A DNA stretch of 64,000 nt, taken from NCBI GenBank assembly GCA_022826945.1, contig JAJDTY010000007.1, forward strand, positions 256,501 to 320,500, written 5' to 3'. The DNA comes from Candidatus Binatia bacterium. Lineage in GTDB: Bacteria; Desulfobacterota; Binatia; Bin18. The stretch's first letter is position 1, and each line of letters opens with the position of its first letter. The notes beneath the pieces are model-generated. The model saw only the letters and a program-made list of their open reading frames with translations. It ran no database searches and was not told where the DNA came from. Of this stretch, positions 36,083 to 44,677 are shown piece by piece. The position numbers and the translations under genes were made by a program.

Positions 36083-36349
36083 GTGCGCCGACTTGGGTCT
36101 CTTATCCTCATGGTCTTTTTCCTTAGTCTGACCGCCCCTTCTGCCGCGTTGGCCTATCTCGATCCGGGCAGCGGCAGCATGCTGCTCCAACTCGTACTCG
36201 GCGGACTGGCCGGCCTTGCGGTGATCGCCAAACTCTATTGGCACCGCCTGCTTGGCCTCTTTGGCCGACATGCCCCACAGGAGGAAAGCGAGTCGGACAT
36301 GGATTCGACCTCCCTCACGCCCTCAGACTCCTCTGACGGCCCACAGTAG
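36083..36349 (+). CDS. small YLDPGSGS membrane protein
   Basis: This 88-residue protein has a signal peptide (LILMVFFLSLTAPSAALA), the motif YLDPGSGSMLLQLVLGGLAG, one membrane helix and a basic KLYWHRLLGLF juxtamembrane stretch, then an acidic tail. The GTG start has GGAGG nine bases upstream. I have seen this YLDPGxGS type beside methyltransferase and sulfatase-like genes in other bacteria; its function is unknown. It begins a three-gene plus-strand cassette. Confidence 0.75.
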   Translation: MRRLGSLILMVFFLSLTAPSAALAYLDPGSGSMLLQLVLGGLAGLAVIAKLYWHRLLGLFGRHAPQEESESDMDSTSLTPSDSSDGPQ

Positions 36350-36402
36350 GGCGGAGAAGAGGCCGCGTCTCTCCGTATCCGCCCATTCAGACGCAGACCA
36401 GC

Positions 36403-37824
36403 ATGGGTGCCCCCCACTTTGAGCCGGGCTCATTCCGCGACCGGACCAGTCGGGTCTTTTACCAGGACGGGGCGGTTCTGCGCGGCCTCAATCCCCCTGC
36501 CGCCCAGGAGTGGGAAGTCCTCAAGACCAAGCCGTTTTTCCGGCAATCCATGGGCGATGGGAAAATTGTTCACACCGAGCAGATGGTTGAGTCCCCGGAC
36601 GCTGCGCCCTCGCCTCACGCCGAGCGCTGCGATGCCCACTGGTCCGTTATCCTCAAACACCAGGCCATTCCGTTCATTTCCTACCCCTACGAGTGGCCAT
36701 TCAGCATGTTGCGGGACGCCGCACTCCTGACCCTTGAACTCCAGGCCGCTGCCCTGGACGCCGACATGACGCTCAAAGACGCCACCCCTTTCAACGTCCA
36801 GTGGTCCGGCAGTCAGCCGGTCTTTATTGATATTCCCTCGTTCGAACGGCTGCGCCCCGGCGAGCCCTGGGTCGGCTATCGTCAGTTCTGCCAGCTCTTT
36901 CTCTATCCACTCTTTCTGCAGGCCTACAAAGACCTGCCCTTTCAGCCCTGGCTGCGCGGCAGTCTGGAAGGGATTGAGCCGGCCCAGTGTGCCCGGCTCA
37001 TGTCGCTCAGAGATCTGTTCCGACCGGGCGTGCTGTCGCATGTTGTGCTCCAGGCCAAGGCCCAGGCCTCGTACGCCCAGACAGAGCGCAACCTCAAGAA
37101 GGATTTACGTCAGGCCGGTTTCCATAAGGCCCTCATCCAGGCCAATGTCGGCCGGCTCCGGAAACTCGTGGCTCAACTGACCTGGAAGCAGACGCGTTCA
37201 ACCTGGTCCGACTATACCGAGGCCCTCCCCTACACGGAAAGGGAGCAATACCAGAAGGCCGATTTCGTGCGGCGTATCACGCACTCCCGGCGCTGGAATC
37301 TCGTCTGGGACCTGGGCTGCAACACCGGGATGTTTGCGCGCATTGCCGCAGACAATGCGGACTCTGTACTGGCGATGGATATCGATGCGCTGGCGGTTGA
37401 CCGCCTCTATGGCGCGCTCAAGCAAGAGCACTCCCCGAACGTGCTGCCCCTTATCAGCAATGTGGCTGATCCCGCCCCCAATTGCGGTTGGCGCGGGCAG
37501 GAACGGAAGGCCCTCGTTGCCCGCGGGCGGCCCGACCTGACCCTCTGTCTGGCCCTGCTCCACCATGTGGTCATCAGTGCGCATATTCCGCTCAGCGAAT
37601 TCGTCTCCTGGTTGGCCAGTCTCGGCACGGCGCTGGTGATTGAGTTCGTCACCCGGGACGACCCCATGGTTCAGACCCTGCTGCGGCATAAGGCCGATCA
37701 CTACACGGACTATGACCTGGAGTACTTCGAGCGCTGCCTGGCGGATACCTTTGCAATCGACAAGCAGGAAACCCTCGAATCAGGGACGCGCAGACTCTAC
37801 TACGCGCGGAGCAAACAGGCATAG
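36403..37824 (+). CDS. two-domain SAM methyltransferase (NoeA-like)
   Basis: This 473-residue protein has two parts. The N-terminal half (about 1-230) has a kinase-like look (VILKHQAIPFISYPYEWPFS, LKDATPFNVQW, PVFIDIPSFE). The C-terminal half (about 280-470) is a class I SAM methyltransferase with WDLGCNTGMFARIAAD (motif I), DIDALAVDRLY and LCLALLHHVVIS. The overall plan resembles NoeA-type proteins. The acceptor is unknown but likely a surface polysaccharide. It ends 9 bp before the sulfatase-like gene. Confidence 0.8.
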   Translation: MGAPHFEPGSFRDRTSRVFYQDGAVLRGLNPPAAQEWEVLKTKPFFRQSMGDGKIVHTEQMVESPDAAPSPHAERCDAHWSVILKHQAIPFISYPYEWPFSMLRDAALLTLELQAAALDADMTLKDATPFNVQWSGSQPVFIDIPSFERLRPGEPWVGYRQFCQLFLYPLFLQAYKDLPFQPWLRGSLEGIEPAQCARLMSLRDLFRPGVLSHVVLQAKAQASYAQTERNLKKDLRQAGFHKALIQANVGRLRKLVAQLTWKQTRSTWSDYTEALPYTEREQYQKADFVRRITHSRRWNLVWDLGCNTGMFARIAADNADSVLAMDIDALAVDRLYGALKQEHSPNVLPLISNVADPAPNCGWRGQERKALVARGRPDLTLCLALLHHVVISAHIPLSEFVSWLASLGTALVIEFVTRDDPMVQTLLRHKADHYTDYDLEYFERCLADTFAIDKQETLESGTRRLYYARSKQA

Positions 37825-37833
37825 TCGCCCGAG

Positions 37834-40512
37834 ATGAACCAGCATCAGGTATCCTCCTCGATATCCCGATACCCAGGACTTGCGCTGTGCAGTCTGCACT
37901 TCCTGATAGTGTGGAATTTCGCAGTGACGCAACCGTTATTTGATCTCCTGTCTCGTCACGCTGAATTCTTTGTCATCCGGCAGTCTGCCCCGCTTGATAT
38001 CATCCTGTTTGTCCTGCTCTTGTTCCTCGGCTTCCCTACCCTGCTTCTACTCCCGGCATGGGTGATGAGCTGGATTCACAGAGGGATCAGTCTTGGGCTG
38101 CTGTTATGTCTATTAGCCGTTGGCTCGGCTGCCCTCGCCGTTCAAGCTTTACAAGCAGTTCCACAGATGCCAGGTTTCGTTCTCGTTGCTGGCGCTACCA
38201 TGATTGGCCTGCTCACGGTCGTCGGCTATTACCGCTTCTCCGTGATACGGACATTTTTCACCATGCTCTCACCCGGCCTGGCGCTCGTTCCAGCCTTCTT
38301 TCTCTTCTTATCTCCGGTCTCAGCCCTGCTGTTCTCTCAGGAGGAAGCTGCCGTCACGCAAGAGGAAGCTGCCGTCACGCAAGTTGAGATTGACAATCCA
38401 CCGCCCATTGTCATGGTGGTTTTTGATGAATTCTCTTTGGTCTCTCTCCTTGACGATGATCTACAGATTGACCCTGATCGATATCCGAATTTTGCGGCTT
38501 TTACGAAGAGCGCGACGTGGTTCAAAAATACGACCACTGTGAGTGACACAACGATGTACGCGATTCCGGCTATACTAACAGGGCGATATCCAGATTCTTC
38601 TCTTCTGCCTACAGCCAAGGATCATCCGTACAACATTTTTACCCTCTTGCAAGACGCCTATACAATTAAAACATTCGGGACCTTCACCATGCTCTGTCCC
38701 GACGATCTCTGTAATAAGTCCAGAAAGGACAGTCTGCCTCAACGCCTCGCGGCCCTCGGCTCCGACCTATCAATTGTCTATCTTCATCTGCTCCTTCCGT
38801 CGGACCTGCGTGTATGGCTTCCCCCTATTACCCAGAATTGGATGAACTTTGGCGGAACGCCTCCTCCCTCCATTCCCGTTTCTTCTCCTGTCAACAAAAA
38901 GGAAAAAGCCCAGATCAAAAAAGACATTTGGGATTCCATAGCCGAGGGTATGTGGGTTGACCGCTTTCAGCAGTTTGCCGAATTTGTGAGTGCCATTAAG
39001 CCCCAACCACAACCAACCCTCCATTATCTTCATATTCTTCTCCCCCATGTCCTTTACAACTATTTGCCGTCAGGAAAGCTGTACAGCAGAGATAGAGACC
39101 TCGCTGGGCTTTCTGAGCACAGTAAAGCTCAATGGGGGAATGACACATGGGCGATTGCGCAGAACTACCAACGCTATCTTCTCCAAGTCAAATTTGTAGA
39201 TAATCTTTTTGGACAGCTACTTGCCCACCTTCGTCAAGTCGGCCTCTATGATCGTTCTCTCATCATTATTACCTCCGACCACGGGGTTAATTTTCGAGCC
39301 GGTGGATTTCATCGCCAAATGACGGATACCAATCACGTTGATATTGCCCTAGTCCCATTTTTTATTAAGGCACCACACCAGCAAAAAGCACTCCTGATCG
39401 AATCTTCCGTCGAAACAACTGATATCTTGCCAACCGTGGCAGAGCTTCTAGGCGTTACACTCCCCTGGCCAACGGATGGACAATCCGCCTTGAAGGCTAA
39501 CAGCAAGCGAGAAGCTCTCTCCTTTTTCTCGTTCAAGAATATAGACAAACGCCTGAGCCTTGCCCCTATCTCGCGACATATCTTGCAAGAATCCGTTGAC
39601 TATAAGCTCGGGCTCACTTCAGAGAAAATATCTCTCTGGGATTTAGGGCTTGGTCACAGCAGTGAGTCCAACTCTCTCATCGGTCGTTCCCTCTCCGATT
39701 TTGATCATAGAGAGGACCATACCATCTCTATCAAGTGTGACTCTCCTGATCTCTTTGCTGCTGTCGACCTTGAATCAGCCTTTATTCCCGCTCACATCAC
39801 CGGCCGAATCCGTTCGCAAGAAGACGCCAAGACTACCCGTACCTTGGCGGTCGCAGTGAATGGCACAATTCAGGCCGTAACCCGGCCATGGCAATTCCCA
39901 GTGAAAGGCGAATCTGGTTCTTGGTCAGCAATTGTGCCGGAGAAAGCATTTCGATCAGGCAAAAACGATGTCGAGACGTTTGTTATTTCGCAGCTGGAAG
40001 ACCAGATCACCCTCCTGCGCCCTATGGCTATTTTTGACCAACTGCCTGAATCTCCATCCCCCGACCCCCAGATGATTATATCTCCACAGGGTACACCCCG
40101 TCCTGTAGTCGTTTCCAGCCTCCAAGGTTGGGTTGACCACGCTGAAATTCGTGACGGCCATCTTGAAGTGGCCGGCTGGGCTGCTGATGTGAAACAGGCG
40201 CAGACTCCTCAAGAGATTTGGATTTATGTCAATGGAGAATTTTTTCACACGGGACGGCTCGCTGTCGCTCGGCCAGACGTAGCGGAACACTTTGGAAACT
40301 CTGCATTACAGCAGTCGGGATTCCACTATATCTTGCCGCTGGACCAATTCCAGGAAAGTCCTTCCCTGACCCTGCGTGTCTTTGCCGTTTCGGAAGATGG
40401 TCGTATCTCCGAACTCCGGTATCCGCCGCTGCTTCGTGACGCTCCCTCTCCCGCTATTCGTCTTCATGCCAGCGACCAAGACAACTCGGCTCCGGCCCCA
40501 CACCGGAATTAG
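37834..40512 (+). CDS. membrane-anchored sulfatase/alkaline-phosphatase-superfamily protein
   Basis: This 892-residue protein has about five N-terminal membrane helices. The alkaline-phosphatase-superfamily domain (about 190-550) has the metal-ligand start VMVVFDEFS, the nucleophile-region Thr cluster TTTVSDTTMYAIPAILTGRYP, IITSDHG (metal Asp/His) and a further His region. C-terminal beta domains include VDHAEIRDGHLEVAGWAADV. No CxPxR sulfatase motif is visible, so phosphotransfer or phosphodiester chemistry (as in LtaS/OpgE-type enzymes) is as likely as sulfatase. The base composition is clearly more AT-rich than its neighbours, suggesting transfer. Confidence 0.82.
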   Translation: MNQHQVSSSISRYPGLALCSLHFLIVWNFAVTQPLFDLLSRHAEFFVIRQSAPLDIILFVLLLFLGFPTLLLLPAWVMSWIHRGISLGLLLCLLAVGSAALAVQALQAVPQMPGFVLVAGATMIGLLTVVGYYRFSVIRTFFTMLSPGLALVPAFFLFLSPVSALLFSQEEAAVTQEEAAVTQVEIDNPPPIVMVVFDEFSLVSLLDDDLQIDPDRYPNFAAFTKSATWFKNTTTVSDTTMYAIPAILTGRYPDSSLLPTAKDHPYNIFTLLQDAYTIKTFGTFTMLCPDDLCNKSRKDSLPQRLAALGSDLSIVYLHLLLPSDLRVWLPPITQNWMNFGGTPPPSIPVSSPVNKKEKAQIKKDIWDSIAEGMWVDRFQQFAEFVSAIKPQPQPTLHYLHILLPHVLYNYLPSGKLYSRDRDLAGLSEHSKAQWGNDTWAIAQNYQRYLLQVKFVDNLFGQLLAHLRQVGLYDRSLIIITSDHGVNFRAGGFHRQMTDTNHVDIALVPFFIKAPHQQKALLIESSVETTDILPTVAELLGVTLPWPTDGQSALKANSKREALSFFSFKNIDKRLSLAPISRHILQESVDYKLGLTSEKISLWDLGLGHSSESNSLIGRSLSDFDHREDHTISIKCDSPDLFAAVDLESAFIPAHITGRIRSQEDAKTTRTLAVAVNGTIQAVTRPWQFPVKGESGSWSAIVPEKAFRSGKNDVETFVISQLEDQITLLRPMAIFDQLPESPSPDPQMIISPQGTPRPVVVSSLQGWVDHAEIRDGHLEVAGWAADVKQAQTPQEIWIYVNGEFFHTGRLAVARPDVAEHFGNSALQQSGFHYILPLDQFQESPSLTLRVFAVSEDGRISELRYPPLLRDAPSPAIRLHASDQDNSAPAPHRN
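38341..38382 (+). repeat. perfect 21-bp in-frame tandem duplication
   Basis: Units 38341-38361 and 38362-38382 are identical and add a second EEAAVTQ heptapeptide to the sulfatase-like protein, between the last membrane helix and the catalytic domain. Absence of any mismatch implies a very recent slippage event in a linker. Confidence 0.9.
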
Positions 40513-40554
40513 CATTTTTGCTGGGTCGTTTTTCAAAAACACGGACGAGGAATC

Positions 40555-40845
40555 ATGAGGAGTCCGAAGGGTATGACCGTTAAGCCGGAAGATATCCAAT
40601 TAAGCCCGGGGCAACAGCGCTTGATAGCCGAGCAGGCAAGCAGAAATGGGAAACCGTGGCAGAGGGTCTTGCAGGAAGCCCTTGATTATACCGGTGCCGC
40701 CGACCATGAAGGTCTGGATTCGGCATTCATGGACTGGTGCGCCGAACAGGTACGCGGGAAAGATATTATCTCTCTTGACGAGGCGCACCATATCCCCTCC
40801 CGTTGCTCAGGATCGCCGGCTCAAGATATCATTGATGGACCGTAG
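40555..40845 (+). CDS. antitoxin-like protein of a broken PIN module
   Basis: This 96-residue protein (or 90 from ATG 40573) contains a short DNA-binding-like helical region (LSPGQQRLIAEQASRNGKPW). It ends 10 bp before the start of a truncated PIN toxin. The order of small helical protein then PIN domain is that of VapBC-like modules. No named antitoxin family is certain. The frame is intact. Confidence 0.6.
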   Translation: MRSPKGMTVKPEDIQLSPGQQRLIAEQASRNGKPWQRVLQEALDYTGAADHEGLDSAFMDWCAEQVRGKDIISLDEAHHIPSRCSGSPAQDIIDGP

Positions 40846-40855
40846 CGACCGCTAA

Positions 40856-40903
40856 ATGAGCCGCTACTTTTTCGATTCCAGCGCCTTGGTCAAGCGATTC
40901 TGA
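40856..40903 (+). pseudogene. N-terminal fragment of a PIN-domain toxin
   Basis: From ATG 40856 the frame reads MSRYFFDSSALVKRF and stops at TGA 40901. This is the unmistakable first strand and catalytic-Asp loop of a VapC-type PIN ribonuclease. The remaining 110 or so residues are missing, and the next gene (methyltransferase stop at 40917) follows at once. Confidence 0.8.
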
Positions 40904-40916
40904 CGTTGACCATTTC

Positions 40917-41606
40917 TTACGACCGAACGGCCAGGCGCACCGTATACGCATTGCCATTCCAGCTCGGCGCTCCGGCCTCGTAGCGGAACCCGACCACTTC
41001 ACACATGGCTCTGAGGGCCTGAGCCGTCGGCAGCCACCACCAGGGGCCGAAATCCTCAAAATTCCACTCCGCCACCTCCTGCGTGATGCCGAACGCCCCG
41101 TCTCCGACAATGCCCTGCCAATACGCCTGGACAATCTCACGCTCGCGGCCTTGTAGAGCCGGAATACACAGCATGGCTGCGGAGGGCAGTTCAAGCACCC
41201 CCTGCGCTCCTTCAATCCGCGTTGCGGTGATCGCCGAGGTCAGAACGAGCGCCTCACGGGTTATCTTGCGTAAGGCGCGTAAAAACTGCATCGGTTCGGG
41301 CATGTGATACAGCACCCCGGAGCAGTGCACGATATCGAACTGCGGGCGGGGGTCTGCCTCGGCCAAGGTTAGGATGTCTGCACTCACACACTCGACAGCC
41401 GGCAGCCGGAGCGTACGCCGTCGCTCATCAAATAACGCCCACAGCTCGCTGTCGGGCGGTGAGACATCAATCATGGTCAGCGTACGCGCGCCGTGTGTAT
41501 GGGCAACGGACACCTTTTCATTAACCGTCCCCCACAGCTCGCCAACGTCGGCAAACGATTTCCCATCTACAACCTGACGAATGTAGGTGTCTCGCACATC
41601 CCTCAT
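40917..41606 (-). CDS. class I SAM-dependent methyltransferase
   Basis: This 229-residue methyltransferase has the SAM region FADVGELWGTVNEKVSVAH (a less glycine-rich motif I), TLTMIDVSP (motif II acid) and FDIVHCSGVLYHMPEP (motif IV/post-I). It belongs to small glycan-cluster methyltransferases. Its ATG overlaps (ATGA) the stop of a glycosyltransferase 3' fragment in the 53-bp repeat, so it was once coupled to a gene like 46750-49074. Confidence 0.82.
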   Translation of the reverse strand: MRDVRDTYIRQVVDGKSFADVGELWGTVNEKVSVAHTHGARTLTMIDVSPPDSELWALFDERRRTLRLPAVECVSADILTLAEADPRPQFDIVHCSGVLYHMPEPMQFLRALRKITREALVLTSAITATRIEGAQGVLELPSAAMLCIPALQGREREIVQAYWQGIVGDGAFGITQEVAEWNFEDFGPWWWLPTAQALRAMCEVVGFRYEAGAPSWNGNAYTVRLAVRS

Positions 41607-41657
41607 GGGGTTCCCTCACGCAGCAAGCGCCGTTTGAGACGATTTTTCAGGGATAGC
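41605..41657. repeat. 53-bp direct repeat, left copy
   Basis: This copy is identical base for base to 46752-46804. It begins ATGGGGTTCCCTCACGCAGC and ends TTTCAGGGATAGC. It encodes, on the minus strand, the last residues of the 46750 glycosyltransferase (LSLKNRLKRRLLREGTP). Weak similarity continues to about 41672, with gaps. Confidence 0.95.
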
Positions 41658-41682
41658 CACTTGTCTTGAACTGCCCTGTCCC

Positions 41683-42012
41683 CTACAGCAGGTTGAAGTG
41701 TTTGCGCAGCGCGGGGAGTGCCAGAAAGAAGCGCTGGCCCGTCGTCGGTTCCACGGCCCCATACAGATAAAGACTCTCGAACCGAGAGGCGGCCGAGACC
41801 GTGGGCTGCAGGCCCCGGGCCGTAATCCGGCGGCGCAGGAGCGACAACAAGCCACCCCGACTTTCATCTTGAGCCCAGACCCGCCACTGCGTATACCCCG
41901 CGCGGTGGGCCTGGCGAATCCGGTGCCGGAGTTGGTGGGTGAGCGTCTGGCGGAAGCGGGCAACCTCGCCAGCGTTGTTTGGGGATGCGCCCGCCGTGGC
42001 GCTTTTCCTTCA
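41683..42012 (-). pseudogene. IS630-family transposase, C-terminal fragment
   Basis: The minus-strand frame reads RVWAQDESRGGLLSLLRRRI, SRFESLYLYGAVEPTTG and FFLALPALRKHFNLL before TAG. This is the catalytic-core pattern of IS630 DDE transposases (AQDE, LYGAVEP). It stops short and is closed upstream by TGA at 42013-42015, so only about 110 residues survive. Confidence 0.75.
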
Positions 42013-42100
42013 TCACCTCTCACCCTCTTGCGCCCGCAGAGTACCACCTCGTCCCTTGTCCGCGTATCGAGCGGGACCATCCCCCCCTATGCTGCGCTGG

Positions 42101-43744
42101 TCATCTTTTCTGTTCTTGCGGTTCCCCAGTATCGGTCGGGAACAGCGGAACCGCTTTTTTTTCCAGGCCTAACCCTTTGGAATCGCTGGACTGTTGCGGT
42201 TCCCGGCCCGCTGCCGAAACCGCCGGGGTTGCGGAACCCTCGGGAACCGCAAAATAGCGGTACGGAGCGCCTCTTTTGCCGCTCCCGGCGCACCCGATTT
42301 TCCCCTGCTCGACCAGCGCCCGGAGCGTGTCGAGCAGCGGTTTGCGCTGGCTCCTCAGGGCTGCCTGCATGGTCGCCACTCCCACCGGCTCTTCTTGCTC
42401 CGCCAGGAAGCCCAGGATCTCTGCCTCCTTGAGCGCGGTGTCTCGGGCCTTTTTCGTGCCCGCCAACTCGATCAGGCCGGTCTCCTCGTTCAGGCGCAGC
42501 ACGGAGGCTTCCAGGGGGCGGCCCCGCCGCTGGGTGGAGGACAGGATCCGCGCGTGCTCCTCCCGCTTGAGCGAGAGAATCACGTCCACGGTCCCACTCA
42601 GCGCCTGACTCCCCAGGCCCTCCGCCCCGTATGACCCCCCGCGCTTGCGGGCATGGTGCAGACAGAGGACATGCGCGTTGCTCCGGCGGGTCAGGGCGAG
42701 GAGGGGTTGGAGCGCCCGGGCGGTGCGCGCGTAGTCGTTGATGTCCCCGATGGGGACGAGTTGAATCAGCGTGTCCACAATGACCAAGCTGGGGTGGAGG
42801 GTGTCGATGAGCTGCGCTAACTTCCTGAAGGTCTCCTCCGGTTCCCGCTCGAAGACGAGCTCCACGGGGGCCGTCGCGGGCAGGGCCATCTGCTGAAAAT
42901 GCTCTTGGACATCCACCGGCATTTCTTCCAGGGCCAAATAGACGACGCCCCCCTGCTGGACGGCGCGACCGAGCCACCGCTCCCCGAGCGCGACCGCCCG
43001 CCCCAGCGTCCGGGCGGTCAAAGATTTCCCCACTTTGGGCGCGGCATAGAGAAAGGAGAGCCCACCCCGCCGGAGCAACCCGTCGACCACCCAGTCTTCT
43101 TGCGCCGGGGAGGTGTGCTGGAGTTCCGCCCAGGACGTGCTCTTGAATCCGTCCGGGCGCTGGTCGGCCAAGTTGGCCACCCCTTGGAGCACGCGCTCAC
43201 GCAACGGAGCGACCGCCTCCCCGGTATACGCCCGTTGCAGGCCGTCCTCCAGCAGGGCGATCAGACGCCGGCGGTCGGCATGCCCCCTGACGAGCTTGGC
43301 CGGTTTCACAAGGTTGGCGGCGCTGGGGGTCGCCTCCTCCAGCGCCGCCAGGTACTCGGCCGGCGGGTGCCCGGGCTCTCGTTTGAAGGCGTCGTACAGG
43401 GTGAGGCGGTCAATGGTGGTCCCCAAGGCGGCGATGTGCTGCATGGCCCGGAAAATCAGGGTGTGCTCGCGATGGAAAAAGTCCTCCGGCGCCAGGTTCA
43501 CCCGGTCGAGCGCGGCATGATCGATCAATATCCCGCCCAGGACGGCCCGTTCGGCGGCGAGGTCGTGGGGAGGGATGCGGCGCGGCTCCGCCGTACGACG
43601 AGGCTGCGGCAGGCCGCTCCCCCGCCGCCTGCGGTCACGAGGCCGGCGGGATCCCATTTCACGCTGAATCCCGTCGATGTCCTCCCGGATAATCTGAGCC
43701 TTTTTTTCAATTTCATGATAGGCCAGCGGTTGTTTGTTTGGCAT
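42101..43744 (-). CDS. replicative helicase-like protein: DnaB N-domain plus RepA-type ATPase
   Basis: This is a 547-residue protein. Residues about 58-165 match the DnaB N-terminal domain (DLAAERAVLGGILIDHAALD, FFHREHTLIF). Residues about 215-400 are a RecA-like ATPase of the RepA/AAA_25 type, with Walker A APKVGKS, Walker B LVIVDTL and LCLHHARK. A winged-helix-like tail follows (EEPVGVATMQAALRSQRKPL). Such proteins serve plasmid or phage replication. It is the only full-length mobile-element-type gene in the 5.1-kb insertion. GGGGA precedes the ATG. Confidence 0.8.
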   Translation of the reverse strand: MPNKQPLAYHEIEKKAQIIREDIDGIQREMGSRRPRDRRRRGSGLPQPRRTAEPRRIPPHDLAAERAVLGGILIDHAALDRVNLAPEDFFHREHTLIFRAMQHIAALGTTIDRLTLYDAFKREPGHPPAEYLAALEEATPSAANLVKPAKLVRGHADRRRLIALLEDGLQRAYTGEAVAPLRERVLQGVANLADQRPDGFKSTSWAELQHTSPAQEDWVVDGLLRRGGLSFLYAAPKVGKSLTARTLGRAVALGERWLGRAVQQGGVVYLALEEMPVDVQEHFQQMALPATAPVELVFEREPEETFRKLAQLIDTLHPSLVIVDTLIQLVPIGDINDYARTARALQPLLALTRRSNAHVLCLHHARKRGGSYGAEGLGSQALSGTVDVILSLKREEHARILSSTQRRGRPLEASVLRLNEETGLIELAGTKKARDTALKEAEILGFLAEQEEPVGVATMQAALRSQRKPLLDTLRALVEQGKIGCAGSGKRGAPYRYFAVPEGSATPAVSAAGREPQQSSDSKGLGLEKKAVPLFPTDTGEPQEQKR

Positions 43745-43796
43745 ACTTGTCCCCGGAATGTGTCTCTCGGGGAGACTAGTTGAGGGATGTCATGTC

Positions 43797-43853
43797 CCGG
43801 GGTTGACTGAACAGTCAGTCCCTATGCCGGGGGCTGACCAAGAGTTAGTTATG
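43797..43853. repeat. iterated operator/iteron-like pair upstream of the helicase gene
   Basis: Two imperfect direct copies of GGGxTGACxxA...AGTyAGT lie at 43799-43822 and 43831-43853. The first contains the palindrome TGACTG-AA-CAGTCA (43804-43817). They sit 55-110 bp upstream of the helicase start. They could be an autorepressor site or plasmid-type iterons. The remainder of 43854-44127 has no recognisable content apart from an AT-rich stretch at 44044-44095. Confidence 0.5.
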
Positions 43854-44127
43854 AAATTCTAGCACGATACCCCCCACTCCTTCAACTGCTCGCTTCGCGA
43901 CCCAGAGCACGCCTCGCATAGGACCGCGCAGCCGACGATCCGACGGCCAGAGAAAAACCCGCTATATTCAGGGGTTACCGCGTTTATCGGGGAACGAATG
44001 GAAATGAGAGCGGCGCGGGAAAAAACGGAAGAAGTGGGATTCGAATATACCTTACAAGATATTGTTTTTACTGTGTTTATATTATTTCTGTTTGCCAGGT
44101 ATCCATTCGTGGGGATCGATGGGGGCT

Positions 44128-44424
44128 ATGAACAAAGCCCTGGCGGTGATGACCGACAGCCCCCAGTCCCTCCACAGGCGGTTGCGAGCGGAGCCCGAGG
44201 CCCCAAAGCGGCAACGCTCACACGCGCTGTCTCTGCTGGCGAGTGGACAGGCCCCCTCCCGCGTCGCGCTGGCGGCCCTGCTGGCCGTCCATCGCCATCC
44301 CATCCGGGCGTGGTTGACCCAGTAGGAAGCAGGCGGCCCGCCTGCGCTGCTGACCCTCAAGAAAGCGCCAGGGAACCGGAGCACTCTCACCCCAGCGGTC
44401 CTGGCGCAACTCCGCCAGCGCCGT
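44128..44424 (+). pseudogene. IS630-family transposase, N-terminal fragment with internal stop
   Basis: From ATG 44128 the frame reads MNKALAVMTDSPQSLHRRL, KRQRSHALSLLASGQA and AALLAVHRHPIRAWLTQ, the IS630 helix-turn-helix, then TAG at 44323. Beyond the stop the same frame continues as EAGGPPALLTLKKAPGNRS and LTPAVLAQLRQRR. It then runs into the oppositely oriented IS5 fragment. Confidence 0.75.
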
Positions 44425-44658
44425 GGACACCCGCTCCCAGACCCCTTTCCGGGCTCAGCGGACGAACCGGTTGTACAACGTCTTGGGGGGACCATAGACG
44501 GGCGGGGCATCGCGCCAGCGACACCGGCTCTGTAACACATGCACGATTCCCGAGATCACCCGCCGGTCATCCACTCGGGGTACCCCACGGATGTCCGTTG
44601 GTAAGAGCGGTTGCAGCCGGGCGAACACCGCTTCGAACAGCCAGAAATGGTCAGCCAT
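44413..44658 (-). pseudogene. IS5-family transposase, N-terminal fragment with nonsense codon
   Basis: The start at 44658 gives MADHFWLFEAVFARLQPLL, RVDDRRVISGIVHVL and RWRDAPPVYGPPKTLYNRFVR, which is DUF4096/IS5 orfA. Then TGA (44455-44457) stands where the family has Trp. Readthrough gives ARKGVWERVSTALA, confirming the nonsense mutation. Similarity ends at the IS630 junction around 44413. Confidence 0.75.
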
Positions 44659-44677
44659 CGCCTCACCTCTGGCCATT

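Noticed and set aside
42087-42977. 296-codon minus-strand frame inside the helicase gene
   Set aside because: It is the alternate frame of the helicase coding region with proline/arginine-rich nonsense content.
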